Part shown: positions 37,634 through 46,784 of the stretch, piece after piece
Numbering within the stretch: the first letter of the stretch is position 1
Layout of the letters: the number at the start of each line of letters is the position of its first letter
Source: an uncultured SAR116 cluster alpha proteobacterium
GTDB taxonomy: Bacteria > Pseudomonadota > Alphaproteobacteria > Puniceispirillales > Puniceispirillaceae
Assembly (NCBI GenBank): GCA_902632595.1
Contig: CACPDC010000001.1
Coordinates: forward strand, 62,001-126,000
Length of the DNA stretch: 64,000 bases
Direction of reading: 5' to 3'
Position numbers and translations under genes: made by a program
The notes under the pieces: model-generated
What the model saw: only the letters and a program-made list of their open reading frames with translations
Databases searched by the model: none
Told to the model about the DNA's origin: nothing

Positions 37634-37655
37634 TTAGTGCTCTCATAAATTTTTG

Positions 37656-37687
37656 GAAAAACCACCTGGCTCAAATTGAGCCAGGTG
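37656..37687 (-). terminator. Hairpin with T run after the CUT1 binding-protein gene (minus strand)
   Basis: CACCTGGCTC (37663-37672) and GAGCCAGGTG (37678-37687) form a perfect ten-base stem with a five-base loop. Read on the minus strand the stem is followed by GGTTTTTCC, so it acts as a partial terminator between the binding protein and its permeases, matching the hairpin in the Dpp-type operon. Confidence 0.75.
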
Positions 37688-37698
37688 AAGTTAAGTAT

Positions 37699-39156
37699 TT
37701 AAGCAGGTGCGTCAATCTTTGGCATCACCATTTTGTAACTCTCAAGCTCAGCTTTGAGCTTTCGCTTACCAGTTTTCTTAACAATGCCGCCGAATTCCTC
37801 CTGAGTTTTCTTTATACCCTCAGAGATTGAAATTGACCCAACGTATGCCTCTGATAAGTTCTTATTAAGGATATCGGTGAACTCCATATAACCAGTCAAA
37901 TAGATTGGAGGAGCAGCAACTTGCAAGCACTGCTGAATTCCTTCCAAACCTCCCTTTGTATAGGTCTTGGCAACTTTTTCACTTGTCATATGTGATTTTG
38001 CCCATGGATCATGGAACGTATTAGCAGGGTCAGCAACAATAGCTTCACTTTCTTGCTCAGTTGTGAGCCACATAGCCAAATAAGCAGCTAGTGCTTTTCT
38101 AGGACTATGCTTATTTACAAGCAGCGCTCCCAATGGGTCTGATATAGACCTGTAAATACGCTTCCCGCTAAAGTCTGAACCTGGAACAAGACCATACTTC
38201 CATTGTCCGACAGTCTTCGATTTTTCAGGGTTTTCGTTCAAAGCGACGATACCATCCCAATACTGCCCTGAGAAGACTTTACCTCCGGTCATTCTTGGAA
38301 TCATTTGTGGAGTTCCCCAGCCAGGAGCCTCAGGATGAGAAACGTCTTTGTATTTCATGTAAGTTTCCCAAGCGTACACTGCCTCGTCAGAATCCATTGT
38401 TGGGTTCATGTCGTCATCAAATGTAAAACCGCCGGCGCTATATAGCTGCATAAACCACCAAGTCGCACCGTTAGCACGATTCCTTAAATTCATTGAGCCA
38501 TAATAGTCGTCTGCTGTAGCCTTTGAGGGCGGAGCAAAAAATTTCATCCATTCAATTTCTTCTTCCCAAGTGCCAGGCCAAGTCGGACTCTTTCCAAACT
38601 TGTCTTCATAGGCTGCGGCATTTTTCTCAACCGTTGCCCAATGAATAAATTGAGTATGAACATTTCCATCTGTCGGCATTCCAAAAGTAGCGCCCTTGTA
38701 CTTCATGAACGTGTCAAATGTTCCGACAGCATTATAATCAAAACCAACTTCTTCCATGTAAGAATCTAATTCTTCAAGCATTCCGATCGATGCCAGTGTT
38801 GGAATCATGTTTGAATTTATATGAAACAAGTCAAACTCAGGTGATTTTGCTACGCCCTCTGCGACAACCGCAGGCGGTGCTACAAATATTGATATATCCT
38901 TGATATCTTTGAAATTTGTGCCTGTTTCTGCTGCAAATTTCTCGCATGAAGCTTTCATAGGAGCATAATATAGTGCCCAAATAATCCCTTTAAGGTCAGC
39001 TGTTCCAGCGCTTTTTGCTGCTTCAATAATTTTCTTGTTAACTGCACTATGTCCTCCAGCTGTTGCCATTTTTGGCAAAGCCATAAGGGCAGTAGTGGAA
39101 ATCGCAGTGTTCATAAAATCTCTACGAGACAATAATTGTCCTAGTTTTAATCGCAT
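37699..39156 (-). CDS. Tat-exported ABC substrate-binding protein (SBP family 1 type)
   Basis: A 485-residue binding protein. Residues 1-34 form a Tat signal: a basic start (MRLKLGQLL), the twin-arginine SRRDFM, a hydrophobic core and ALPKMATA before the cut. The mature protein has the layout of CUT1 binding proteins (DYYGSMNLRN, PGWGTPQMIPRM, KHSPRKALAAYLAMWL). Start chosen at ATG 39156 since GGGAGGGAAAAG precedes it; 39180 would add eight residues before the Tat motif. First gene of its operon. Tat export suggests folding before export, sometimes with a bound cofactor. Confidence 0.9.
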   Translation of the reverse strand: MRLKLGQLLSRRDFMNTAISTTALMALPKMATAGGHSAVNKKIIEAAKSAGTADLKGIIWALYYAPMKASCEKFAAETGTNFKDIKDISIFVAPPAVVAEGVAKSPEFDLFHINSNMIPTLASIGMLEELDSYMEEVGFDYNAVGTFDTFMKYKGATFGMPTDGNVHTQFIHWATVEKNAAAYEDKFGKSPTWPGTWEEEIEWMKFFAPPSKATADDYYGSMNLRNRANGATWWFMQLYSAGGFTFDDDMNPTMDSDEAVYAWETYMKYKDVSHPEAPGWGTPQMIPRMTGGKVFSGQYWDGIVALNENPEKSKTVGQWKYGLVPGSDFSGKRIYRSISDPLGALLVNKHSPRKALAAYLAMWLTTEQESEAIVADPANTFHDPWAKSHMTSEKVAKTYTKGGLEGIQQCLQVAAPPIYLTGYMEFTDILNKNLSEAYVGSISISEGIKKTQEEFGGIVKKTGKRKLKAELESYKMVMPKIDAPA

Positions 39157-39389
39157 CTTTTCCCTCCCGTAAATTTGCAATACTAGTTTCGATGTCGATA
39201 AGATATTAGATAGTTTTATTAGTTAGTATTTACTTATCTAAATTTATCGATAATCTTAATGATGATGAAACGCAAAAATTCTATTGTCAACAGTTTGTAA
39301 AGATAGAATTCACACTTTGGAAAAATTAATTTTAAATAAGCTAAATTTTTCTCTTTATTTTATGTTAGTGGTGCTTTTGGGAGGAAGAA

Positions 39390-41147
39390 ATGGACGATAT
39401 AACAAGTTTTAAATCTGAAATAAGAGATGGTATGATTATTGATTGGGATGTACCCATTGAAATGGATGACGGCTTAGTTTTACGAGCTGATGTTTATAGA
39501 CCTATAAAGGAAGGGCGCTATCCAGTTATACTTTCGTACGGACCTTATGGAAAATATCTTCATTTCGAGGATGGTTATGAGACTTGCTGGAATATAATGT
39601 GCAAAAATCAACCAGACGTGCCGGCTGGCTCTACTAATAAATATCAAAACTGGGAAGTTGTAGACCCAGAGAAATGGGTTCCAGATGGATATTCAGTTGT
39701 TCGTGTTGATTCGCGAGGATGTGGACGTTCCCCGGGGTATATAGATTTATGGTCACTGCGTGAGGCCCAAGACCAGGGGTTATGCGTTACCTGGGCCTCC
39801 AAGCAGAGTTGGAGCAACGGGAAAGTTGGAATAAACGGTATTTCTTATTATGCTATGAATCAGTATCAAACCGCTGCTCTACAACCTGAGGGTCTTGAAG
39901 CCATTTGTGCTTGGGAAGGGGCCGCAGATTTTTATAGGGATATGTCCCATCATGGCGGAATATTGTGTCTTTTCGGAAAGAACTGGTACGATATGCAAGT
40001 GAAGTCTGTGCAATATGGTGTAGGAGAAAATGGATACCAAAGTCGTATGAATGGTGATTGGGTTTCAGGTCCAGAAACTCTTACTGCAGAAGAATTAGGT
40101 TCAAACAGGTGCGATTTTGATAAGGACTTATATGAAAATAACCTTGTAAATACAGAATATTTTCAAAGTAGGAATCCAGATTGGAGCAAAGTGGAAGTCC
40201 CAATGCTTACGTGCTCAAATTGGGGAGGGCAAGGTCTTCATCCTAGAGGAAATTTTGAAGCCTATACTCAATCCGCTTCAAAAAATAAATGGTTAGAGGT
40301 TCATGGAAAAGAGCATTGGACAGAATTCTACACCGACTATGGGGTGGAGATTCAAAAATTGTTTTTTGGATATTTCCTTAAGGGAGAGGATAATGGATGG
40401 GATAAAAGACCAAAGGTTCAATTACAGGTGCGTCATCCAGGAGAAAAATTTGTAGAGCGTTTTGAAAAAGATTGGCCCTTACCAAGCACAGAATGGTCAA
40501 AATTTTATCTTGACTATGATAACATGTCGCTCGGAACTTCAACCATGGGTAATGTTCAAAATGTATCTTATGACCCGATGGGCGACGGTGTCACTTTAAC
40601 GACGAAGCCGTTGGAAAAAGAGATTGAAATAACAGGACCAATGGCAGCAAAACTCTTCGTTTCTTCTGAATCGGTCGATGCTGATTTGTTTTTAGTTGTG
40701 CGTGCTTTCTATCCAGATTTTAAAGAAGTAGTCTTCAAAGGTGCTCTTGATCCGCACACACCAATTGCGCAGGGATGGCTCCGAGCATCGCATCGTAAAT
40801 TAGATGAGGCATTGAGCCGCCCTGATCGACCCTATCATACTCATGACGAAAAGCAGCCATTAACACCCGGTGAGATCTATGAGCTTGACATTGAGATTTG
40901 GCCAAGCTGTATAACATTGCCCAAAGGATTTCGTATTGCATTATCCATAAGAGGCCGTGATTATGTATATCCAGGAGGAGCAGACAGTGGTTTGTCTAAT
41001 ATGAAAAATAAATTTACCGGGGTTGGACCGTTTCTTCATGACGACCCAAGAGACAGACCTTTGGAAATTTATGGTAAAACAGTTACTCTGCACAATTCAC
41101 CGTCACAACAATCTTACTTGTTGCTGCCAATAATACCAAAAAAATAA
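39390..41147 (+). CDS. CocE/NonD-family hydrolase (X-Pro dipeptidyl-peptidase S15 type)
   Basis: A 585-residue alpha/beta hydrolase with a C-terminal jelly-roll (PepX_C) domain. The start MDDITSFKSEIRDGM is followed by MDDGLVLRADVYRP, the family opening. The nucleophile is expected in GINGISYYAMNQ (Ser of GISYY). HGKEHWTEFY holds a likely catalytic His. The C-terminal half includes FVSSESVDADLFLVVR and the RIALSIRGRDY strand. A good ribosome site (GGGAGGAAGAA) precedes the ATG. The family cleaves acyl esters, amides or X-Pro bonds; substrate here unknown. Divergent from the CUT1 operon. Confidence 0.88.
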   Translation: MDDITSFKSEIRDGMIIDWDVPIEMDDGLVLRADVYRPIKEGRYPVILSYGPYGKYLHFEDGYETCWNIMCKNQPDVPAGSTNKYQNWEVVDPEKWVPDGYSVVRVDSRGCGRSPGYIDLWSLREAQDQGLCVTWASKQSWSNGKVGINGISYYAMNQYQTAALQPEGLEAICAWEGAADFYRDMSHHGGILCLFGKNWYDMQVKSVQYGVGENGYQSRMNGDWVSGPETLTAEELGSNRCDFDKDLYENNLVNTEYFQSRNPDWSKVEVPMLTCSNWGGQGLHPRGNFEAYTQSASKNKWLEVHGKEHWTEFYTDYGVEIQKLFFGYFLKGEDNGWDKRPKVQLQVRHPGEKFVERFEKDWPLPSTEWSKFYLDYDNMSLGTSTMGNVQNVSYDPMGDGVTLTTKPLEKEIEITGPMAAKLFVSSESVDADLFLVVRAFYPDFKEVVFKGALDPHTPIAQGWLRASHRKLDEALSRPDRPYHTHDEKQPLTPGEIYELDIEIWPSCITLPKGFRIALSIRGRDYVYPGGADSGLSNMKNKFTGVGPFLHDDPRDRPLEIYGKTVTLHNSPSQQSYLLLPIIPKK

Positions 41148-41175
41148 GCTAATAAAAATATAGATATTTGGCTAG

Positions 41176-41219
41176 CCGGCACAACATCAAAGTCTTTTGT
41201 TTGTTGCGCCGGTTTTTTT
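41176..41219 (+). terminator. Intrinsic terminator after the CocE-type hydrolase gene
   Basis: CCGGCACAACA (41176-41186) pairs with TGTTGCGCCGG (41202-41212) with one mismatch, followed by seven T. It lies just before the cupin gene at 41238. Confidence 0.8.
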
Positions 41220-41237
41220 GTTAGGAAAGGAAATGTA

Positions 41238-41627
41238 ATGGAAAAATACAATTTTGATGAAGAAAAAGAATTTGATCCTATAAAACATGTTGAAAAAAAA
41301 TTAGGTCTTTTTGGAGAGGGAGATGTCACGATCGCCTGCTGGGAGCCTGGTCAGGTTAGTCCAAACCATTGTCATCCGGAGGCGACAGAAATATATTTCT
41401 GCTTTGAGGGCGGTGGCATAATGCGAACATTAGACGATGAAATTGAAGTAGTAAAAGGAGGGCTTGTTGTTCATCCGCGCGGGGAACTTCACGAATATAC
41501 AAATGGACCCGAAAGAACTATATTATTCAGGGTTCGTTATGGTGATTCTATGACAACCAGAACAAAAAATTGGCCAACAAACCCGGAATGGAAGCCAACT
41601 GAAGTAGATTTAGAATATTTTGCATAA
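41238..41627 (+). CDS. Small cupin-domain protein
   Basis: A 129-residue single-domain cupin. Both metal motifs are complete: HCHPEATEIYF (two His and the Glu) and VVHPRGELHEYTN (His). It may be an isomerase, a dioxygenase or a sensor; nothing more can be said from sequence. The ribosome site is AGGAAATG five bases before the start region. Confidence 0.75.
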   Translation: MEKYNFDEEKEFDPIKHVEKKLGLFGEGDVTIACWEPGQVSPNHCHPEATEIYFCFEGGGIMRTLDDEIEVVKGGLVVHPRGELHEYTNGPERTILFRVRYGDSMTTRTKNWPTNPEWKPTEVDLEYFA

Positions 41628-41706
41628 ACGTTATTTAACCAGTGGAGCTTATATAACCAAAAAAATAAATGGCGCAATCTATAATAATAGGTGAGGTTTT
41701 GCGTAA

Positions 41707-42630
41707 ATGAAGTTAAGACGAACAAATACTGAGCAGTTAGAACAGCCAGTAATTCAAATAGAGATAGACGGTCATTCGACATATTTGATTTATGTTGAAA
41801 CAATGGATGGCTTGTATACACCTATTGGATTAGAACTCCCAGAAGGTGAAGGCCCCTTTCCAGCTGTGCTCTTAGCCAGCGGTAATGGTGGTGAGGGAAT
41901 GAAATGGGTGTTGGAAAACACTAAATACAGGCGTTTTATAATTGATAAATTATTAGAACAAGGTTTTGCATGTGGATGGATCCGTTACAGAACAGAAGTC
42001 GAACTTGGATACAACGAAGGTGGAAAACTAATTAAAGACCAAAGACAAGGACGGGAGATGTTTAATCGCTCTCCGTTGGAGTATGAGGACGAAATTTCCA
42101 TTATAGAAGCAATAAAAAAATACCAAGAAGTAGATGAGGAAAAAATTGGTCTTCTGGGCATGAGCCATGCCGGAGAGATGATCTTAAAGTTAACGAGTGA
42201 GTATCACGGCGTGCGAGCTGCCGTTGCAAGTGAGCCTGCTGCGCACGAATTTTTAGCTCTTAACCCGGATGAATCTGTTTCTATTAATCCTGAAACTCAG
42301 CTTCGAGATATTGAATCAATGCAAATGCAATCTGTTGACAAAGTCCGGGAGAGAATAAATATGCAGATTGCGCTGGAAAGGATAAGTTCAATTGAAACCC
42401 CTCTTTTCATAATGGGAAGGGACCAAGATGAATTACAGGGTATTTTCCGAGTAAGTTATGATTTGTTGTCTGAACAGAAAAAAAATGTTACTTGGAAAAG
42501 CTATGATCATGACTTACATGGGTTTGTTTATCCTGTTTTAGGGAGTAATAACAATTACATCGTTAACGAAGTCCAAGAGGAAGCTATTAACGATGTGATA
42601 TCTTTTTTTAAAAAACATTTTTCAAAATAA
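41707..42630 (+). CDS. Alpha/beta hydrolase (dienelactone hydrolase-like)
   Basis: A 307-residue alpha/beta hydrolase. The nucleophile elbow is GLLGMSHAGEM (Ser of GMSHAG), a late aspartate lies in MGRDQDELQG, and the His is in YDHDLHGFVYP, giving a full Ser-Asp-His triad. It has no signal peptide. GAGG ten bases before ATG is the ribosome site. It sits between two cupin genes; an esterase role on an imported compound is likely. Confidence 0.82.
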   Translation: MKLRRTNTEQLEQPVIQIEIDGHSTYLIYVETMDGLYTPIGLELPEGEGPFPAVLLASGNGGEGMKWVLENTKYRRFIIDKLLEQGFACGWIRYRTEVELGYNEGGKLIKDQRQGREMFNRSPLEYEDEISIIEAIKKYQEVDEEKIGLLGMSHAGEMILKLTSEYHGVRAAVASEPAAHEFLALNPDESVSINPETQLRDIESMQMQSVDKVRERINMQIALERISSIETPLFIMGRDQDELQGIFRVSYDLLSEQKKNVTWKSYDHDLHGFVYPVLGSNNNYIVNEVQEEAINDVISFFKKHFSK

Positions 42631-42664
42631 TCTGACGATATATTCTTTTAAACTTATGTTTCAA

Positions 42665-43219
42665 CTATAAACGTAAACCTGTTTTTTCGTCATATGCTTT
42701 TCTTGATAGTTGTGACAAATCCTCACCAGTAAGTCGTATCCAACTTGCTGGTGCGTTTGGATGAGAGGCACTGTGGACGGAGCCAGGTGGAAAATATATT
42801 CCAGTTCCCGGCTTCATGTGAATAGTTTTATCTAATATAACTTTCTTTGCCATATTTGCTGATTTATTTCCGTTTTTATCCTTGAATATATTCATTTGTG
42901 TAATGCCAGTGACTTGAAAATAGAAAGCCCAAGACGTTCCATGGTCGTGAGGTTTCCCAAAATCAGAAACCGAGGTTGCGTGGTATAATATTTGTAGGCT
43001 ATTTCTGTTTTCACCCCAGATACATACCTTTCCGTTTGAAACGAGCTGTAATAGTTTTGATTTTACTTTTGGGAAATCTAGCATGCCGTTAAGTAATGTA
43101 TTAGCAGTATTTTCAAAATTATTACTTGGCACGTTGTTGCTTATTTCACGAGACAATGCATGCGCTAGTGCTGATATTGAAGGGCATAAATCTGCATCTA
43201 ATTGAATTACGTGCGACAT
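42665..43219 (-). CDS. Cysteine dioxygenase-like cupin
   Basis: A 184-residue cupin of the thiol-dioxygenase type. GKPHDHGTSWAFYFQVTG gives two His and no Glu, and GIYFPPGSVHSASHP gives the third His, the three-histidine iron site found in cysteine and 3-mercaptopropionate dioxygenases. Start taken at ATG 43219 after GAGGG. It converges with the hydrolase gene. The thiol substrate is unknown. Confidence 0.7.
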   Translation of the reverse strand: MSHVIQLDADLCPSISALAHALSREISNNVPSNNFENTANTLLNGMLDFPKVKSKLLQLVSNGKVCIWGENRNSLQILYHATSVSDFGKPHDHGTSWAFYFQVTGITQMNIFKDKNGNKSANMAKKVILDKTIHMKPGTGIYFPPGSVHSASHPNAPASWIRLTGEDLSQLSRKAYDEKTGLRL

Positions 43220-43303
43220 AACGATAAACCCTCTATTTAAAGCATCCAAAGATTATATTTCATAATATTTTTGATAATTTAATTACTCTATATTTCTTTA
43301 ACT

Positions 43304-43477
43304 TTATGCTCTTTTTCCCGTAAATTGGTTACAATTTTTGACAATTTCAATATCGCATGCACCCGAACTTGCTTCAGCAAATGCTTCTACAGGGTAGGCT
43401 TCATGAATTTCTAAATCTGCCCTAATAAACAGAGATGGAAATATAACTTTCGGTTCTTTTTCGACAGTTTTTGGCAT
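43304..43477 (-). CDS. Small hypothetical protein (57 residues)
   Basis: A short ATG-to-TAA reading frame in the gap between the dioxygenase-like cupin and iolC. Its product begins MPKTVEKEPKVIFPSLF, has two cysteines (in SSGACDIEIVKNC) and a mixed, soluble composition with codon use like the neighbours. The ribosome site is weak. I do not recognise the family. It lies on the same strand as, and 84 bases upstream of, the cupin gene, so the two may be co-transcribed. Confidence 0.5.
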   Translation of the reverse strand: MPKTVEKEPKVIFPSLFIRADLEIHEAYPVEAFAEASSGACDIEIVKNCNQFTGKRA

Positions 43478-43764
43478 TGTAGTTAGCCCGTCTTATGGAA
43501 TTGCATCTATCTGATTTTTATGAGTTCTAAATTAATGTTATAAACTTTTTAATTTTATTGAACATTTAATACTTAGTACACTAAATAAATAAAGTCTATT
43601 AACTAGGTAAAACTTGATAAATTTTAAGAGGGCAATATCATTTAAAAATATATTCAATCGAATAAAATTTTTATATCTAATTCTCGTTTAACAAACAGCG
43701 AATTAGCATCGATATCAATATTCAAGTGTTTTCTATGGTGAAAATTGCTGAACGGTTCAAAAAA

Positions 43765-45687
43765 ATGGATAAAAAACTTGATATAATTACAATAGGTCGG
43801 AGTTCGGTAGACCTTTATGGCACTCAAATTGGTGGCAGGTTGGAAGACATGCGCTCCTTTAGTAAATATATTGGGGGTTCTCCTACCAACATTGCATGTG
43901 GCGCGGCAAGACTGGGTTTAAAATCTGGAATCATCACTGCTGTTGGAGACGAACATATGGGCCGATTTATCAAGGAGCAACTTCAGAAAGAAGGTGTTTC
44001 AATCAAGGGTATAAAAACCGACCCAGAAAGACTCACCGCGCTAGTTCTCCTTGGTATTCGGGACAATAAACAATTTCCGCTCATTTTTTATCGTGAGAAT
44101 TGTGCAGATATGGCTCTTACCACAGAAGATATCGATAAAAATTTTATTTTATCTGCAAAATGTATCTGCGCTACTGGGACCCACCTCAGTCACAAAAATG
44201 TGGAGGCAGCTACTCTCAAAGCTTTAAATATAGCCAGAGAAAATAATATAAAAACAGCGTTAGATATTGACTATAGACCCAATTTATGGGGGATGGCTGG
44301 TCATAGTGATGGCGAGAGCAGATTTGTTGAGAGTAAATATGTAACAAAGAAACTACAATCCACATTAGGTTTATTTGACCTCATAGTTGGTACAGAGGAG
44401 GAATTTCACATTGCTGGAGGTGCTCTAAATACGATAGAGGCATTACGCAACGTAAGAAATGAAAGTAATGCTACCCTTATTTGTAAGCGAGGTCCAATGG
44501 GTGCAGTAGCATTTGAAGCAGAAATCCCGGATAGTCTTGAAGACGGTCATGCGGGGCCAGCTTTTGAGATAGATATATTTAATGTTTTAGGTGCAGGTGA
44601 TGGGTTTATGTCAGGGTTATTACGAGGTTGGCTCGATGGCAAAGATTGGTCTGTTGCACTAACTTATGCGAATGCTTGCGGCGCTCTTGCCGTAAGTCGG
44701 CATGGATGTACCCCAGCATACCCCAGTTGGCAAGAACTCCAGTTTTTCTTGCGAAGAGGTATTATTCAACCAGATTTAAGAAATGATAATGAATTAGAGA
44801 GAATTCATTGGTCTACAAATCGCCATTCTAAGCCAAAGAGTCGTAAGGAAACTGTTAAAGTATTTGCTTTCGACCATCGAAGTCAGATGCAAGCTATAAA
44901 AGGCGCCACACCATCGAAAATAGCTCACTTTAAGCAACTTTGTTTGCAAGCAGCAATACAAGTAGCTGATGATAGAGATGGTTTTGGCATATTATGTGAC
45001 GAAAGGTTCGGCAGAGATGCACTTTATAAAGCATCTGAGCATAATTTTTGGATTGGAAGGCCAGCTGAGCTGCCTGGCTCTAGACCACTTCGATTTGAGA
45101 AGCAGATAGGTATAGATTGTGGAGGTCTCTCTGAATGGCCTAAAAACCACATTGTTAAATGTTTATGTTTCGCTCACCCAAGTGATAGCGAGGAAATCTG
45201 GCTGGCGCAAATAGAAAAGGTTAGACGTCTTTATATTGCTAGTAGGCGAAACAATCTCGAATTTTTGTTGGAAGTCATTGCCTCAAAAGTCACCGATATT
45301 GATGATCATTCGATAGCTGAAGTGCTTCAAAAATTTTATTCATCAGAAATATACCCCGACTGGTGGAAGCTTGAACCTGCAAAAAACAATGAATCCTGGA
45401 ACAATATTAATCAAGTTATTCAGAGACACGACCCACTTGTTCGGGGCATATTGATTTTAGGTTTGGAAACAAGTCAAAATGAGCTTGCTGAGTCTTTTGA
45501 AGTCGCCGCTAAACAATCCCTTGTAAAGGGTTTTGCAGTGGGCAGAACTATTTTTGCAAAAACAGCTGAGGCTTGGATGAATGCTACTTTGGATGATAAT
45601 CAGGCAATTGCAGAGATGGCAAAAAGGTACAAATCCTTGTGTGAGGTGTGGGATGCGGCAACTATGCAAGACCCATCATTAGCTTAG
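43765..45687 (+). CDS. iolC: 5-dehydro-2-deoxygluconokinase IolC with C-terminal DUF2090 aldolase-like domain
   Basis: A 640-residue fusion. Residues about 1-315 are a PfkB-family kinase: GGSPTNIACGAARLG binds substrate and NVLGAGDGFMSGLLRG has the catalytic Asp. From about 350 (VKVFAFDHRSQ) on comes the DUF2090/aldolase-like domain seen in many alphaproteobacterial IolC proteins. It phosphorylates 5-dehydro-2-deoxygluconate in myo-inositol breakdown. Start taken at ATG 43765 because MDKKLDIITIGRSS matches the family, though no ribosome site is clear; GTG 43726 and ATG 43735 are options. No other iol gene is in the window. Confidence 0.88.
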   Translation: MDKKLDIITIGRSSVDLYGTQIGGRLEDMRSFSKYIGGSPTNIACGAARLGLKSGIITAVGDEHMGRFIKEQLQKEGVSIKGIKTDPERLTALVLLGIRDNKQFPLIFYRENCADMALTTEDIDKNFILSAKCICATGTHLSHKNVEAATLKALNIARENNIKTALDIDYRPNLWGMAGHSDGESRFVESKYVTKKLQSTLGLFDLIVGTEEEFHIAGGALNTIEALRNVRNESNATLICKRGPMGAVAFEAEIPDSLEDGHAGPAFEIDIFNVLGAGDGFMSGLLRGWLDGKDWSVALTYANACGALAVSRHGCTPAYPSWQELQFFLRRGIIQPDLRNDNELERIHWSTNRHSKPKSRKETVKVFAFDHRSQMQAIKGATPSKIAHFKQLCLQAAIQVADDRDGFGILCDERFGRDALYKASEHNFWIGRPAELPGSRPLRFEKQIGIDCGGLSEWPKNHIVKCLCFAHPSDSEEIWLAQIEKVRRLYIASRRNNLEFLLEVIASKVTDIDDHSIAEVLQKFYSSEIYPDWWKLEPAKNNESWNNINQVIQRHDPLVRGILILGLETSQNELAESFEVAAKQSLVKGFAVGRTIFAKTAEAWMNATLDDNQAIAEMAKRYKSLCEVWDAATMQDPSLA

Positions 45688-45821
45688 AAAAACGAAAGTA
45701 TGTTTGGTCTGTTATTAAAAATTTGTAATTCACCACTTTATTAGCTCGTTAGAATGTGGTGAGCTTAGAAAAAATAAAATAAACAATAAATTTTAAAAAT
45801 AGTAATTAAAGGAGATAGTTT

Positions 45822-46715
45822 GTGAACCCTATTCATCCTAATCAAAGACTGCCTTACTCAGCAATTAACGAAAGAGCACCGTTATCGATGCCCAACAATG
45901 CGAGGGTAGTAATCTGGCCGATATTAGCGCTGGAGGTTTGGGATATATCTAGACCGATGGCACGAATGATAATTACTCCTCCACAAGGTGCTCCTATGCT
46001 GCCCGATTTTCCAAATTGGAGCTGGCATGAATACGGTATGCGTGTTGGCTTCTGGCGTATAAAAACAATGTTGGACGAGCTGGGAATTAGACCAACAGTT
46101 ACACTAAATGCAAGAACGTGTTTAGAATATCCACGTGTTGCTGAAGCTTGTTTGGAAGCTAATTGGGAGTTTAATGCGCATGCTTACGAGCAGATACCTA
46201 TGCATAAGCTCGACGATGAAAGTGCTAGCATAGAAAAGACAATGGAGATAATCCAAAAATTCTCGGGTAAAAAGCCACGAGGTTGGTTCGGTCCCGGTCT
46301 CACGCAGACTTATGATACAATGGATTATCTTGCTGAAAACGATGTAGAATATATAGGAGACTGGGTACTTGATGATGAACCAGTTTGGGTAAAAACTAAG
46401 ACCAATCCAATTGTAGCCTTGCCATATAACTATGAATTACATGACATTGTGATGATGGCAATTCAGCATCATGAGTCTCATACCTATCGTGATAGAACAC
46501 TCGACTATTTTGATACTTTATATTTGGAAAGTGAGGATAGACCAAAAATTATTGCTGTAGCCATGCATCCGTACCTTTCTGGTTCGCCTCATCGAATTCG
46601 CTATGTTAGAGAGGCGTTTGAGAGGATGTTAGAAAAACCAGGTGTTATTTGCTGGGATGGTGAACAGATACTTGACTGGTATATAACACAAAGCGAAAAG
46701 CCGTCTTCCATTTAG
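45822..46715 (+). CDS. PuuE/allantoinase-like polysaccharide deacetylase family protein
   Basis: A 297-residue CE4-type hydrolase beginning at GTG after AAAGGAG. The family layout is seen: WSWHEYGMRVGFWR, PTVTLNARTCLEYP, WEFNAHAYEQIP and AVAMHPYLSGSPHR. No signal peptide, so it should act on a small cytoplasmic substrate, as PuuE allantoinase does, rather than on cell wall. The genes that follow (amidase, GGT-like, FAH) suggest a small amide breakdown route. Exact substrate unknown. Confidence 0.78.
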   Translation: MNPIHPNQRLPYSAINERAPLSMPNNARVVIWPILALEVWDISRPMARMIITPPQGAPMLPDFPNWSWHEYGMRVGFWRIKTMLDELGIRPTVTLNARTCLEYPRVAEACLEANWEFNAHAYEQIPMHKLDDESASIEKTMEIIQKFSGKKPRGWFGPGLTQTYDTMDYLAENDVEYIGDWVLDDEPVWVKTKTNPIVALPYNYELHDIVMMAIQHHESHTYRDRTLDYFDTLYLESEDRPKIIAVAMHPYLSGSPHRIRYVREAFERMLEKPGVICWDGEQILDWYITQSEKPSSI

Positions 46716-46784
46716 GGTTTTTATCCAAATATAGGATTACTATACTTTAGATAAATTAAACAAGAAAATACCTCTTAAAAAACA

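Noticed and set aside
45730-45762. Stem TCACCAC / GTGGTGA after iolC
   Set aside because: Seven pairs with a 19-base loop and no T run; too weak to call a terminator.
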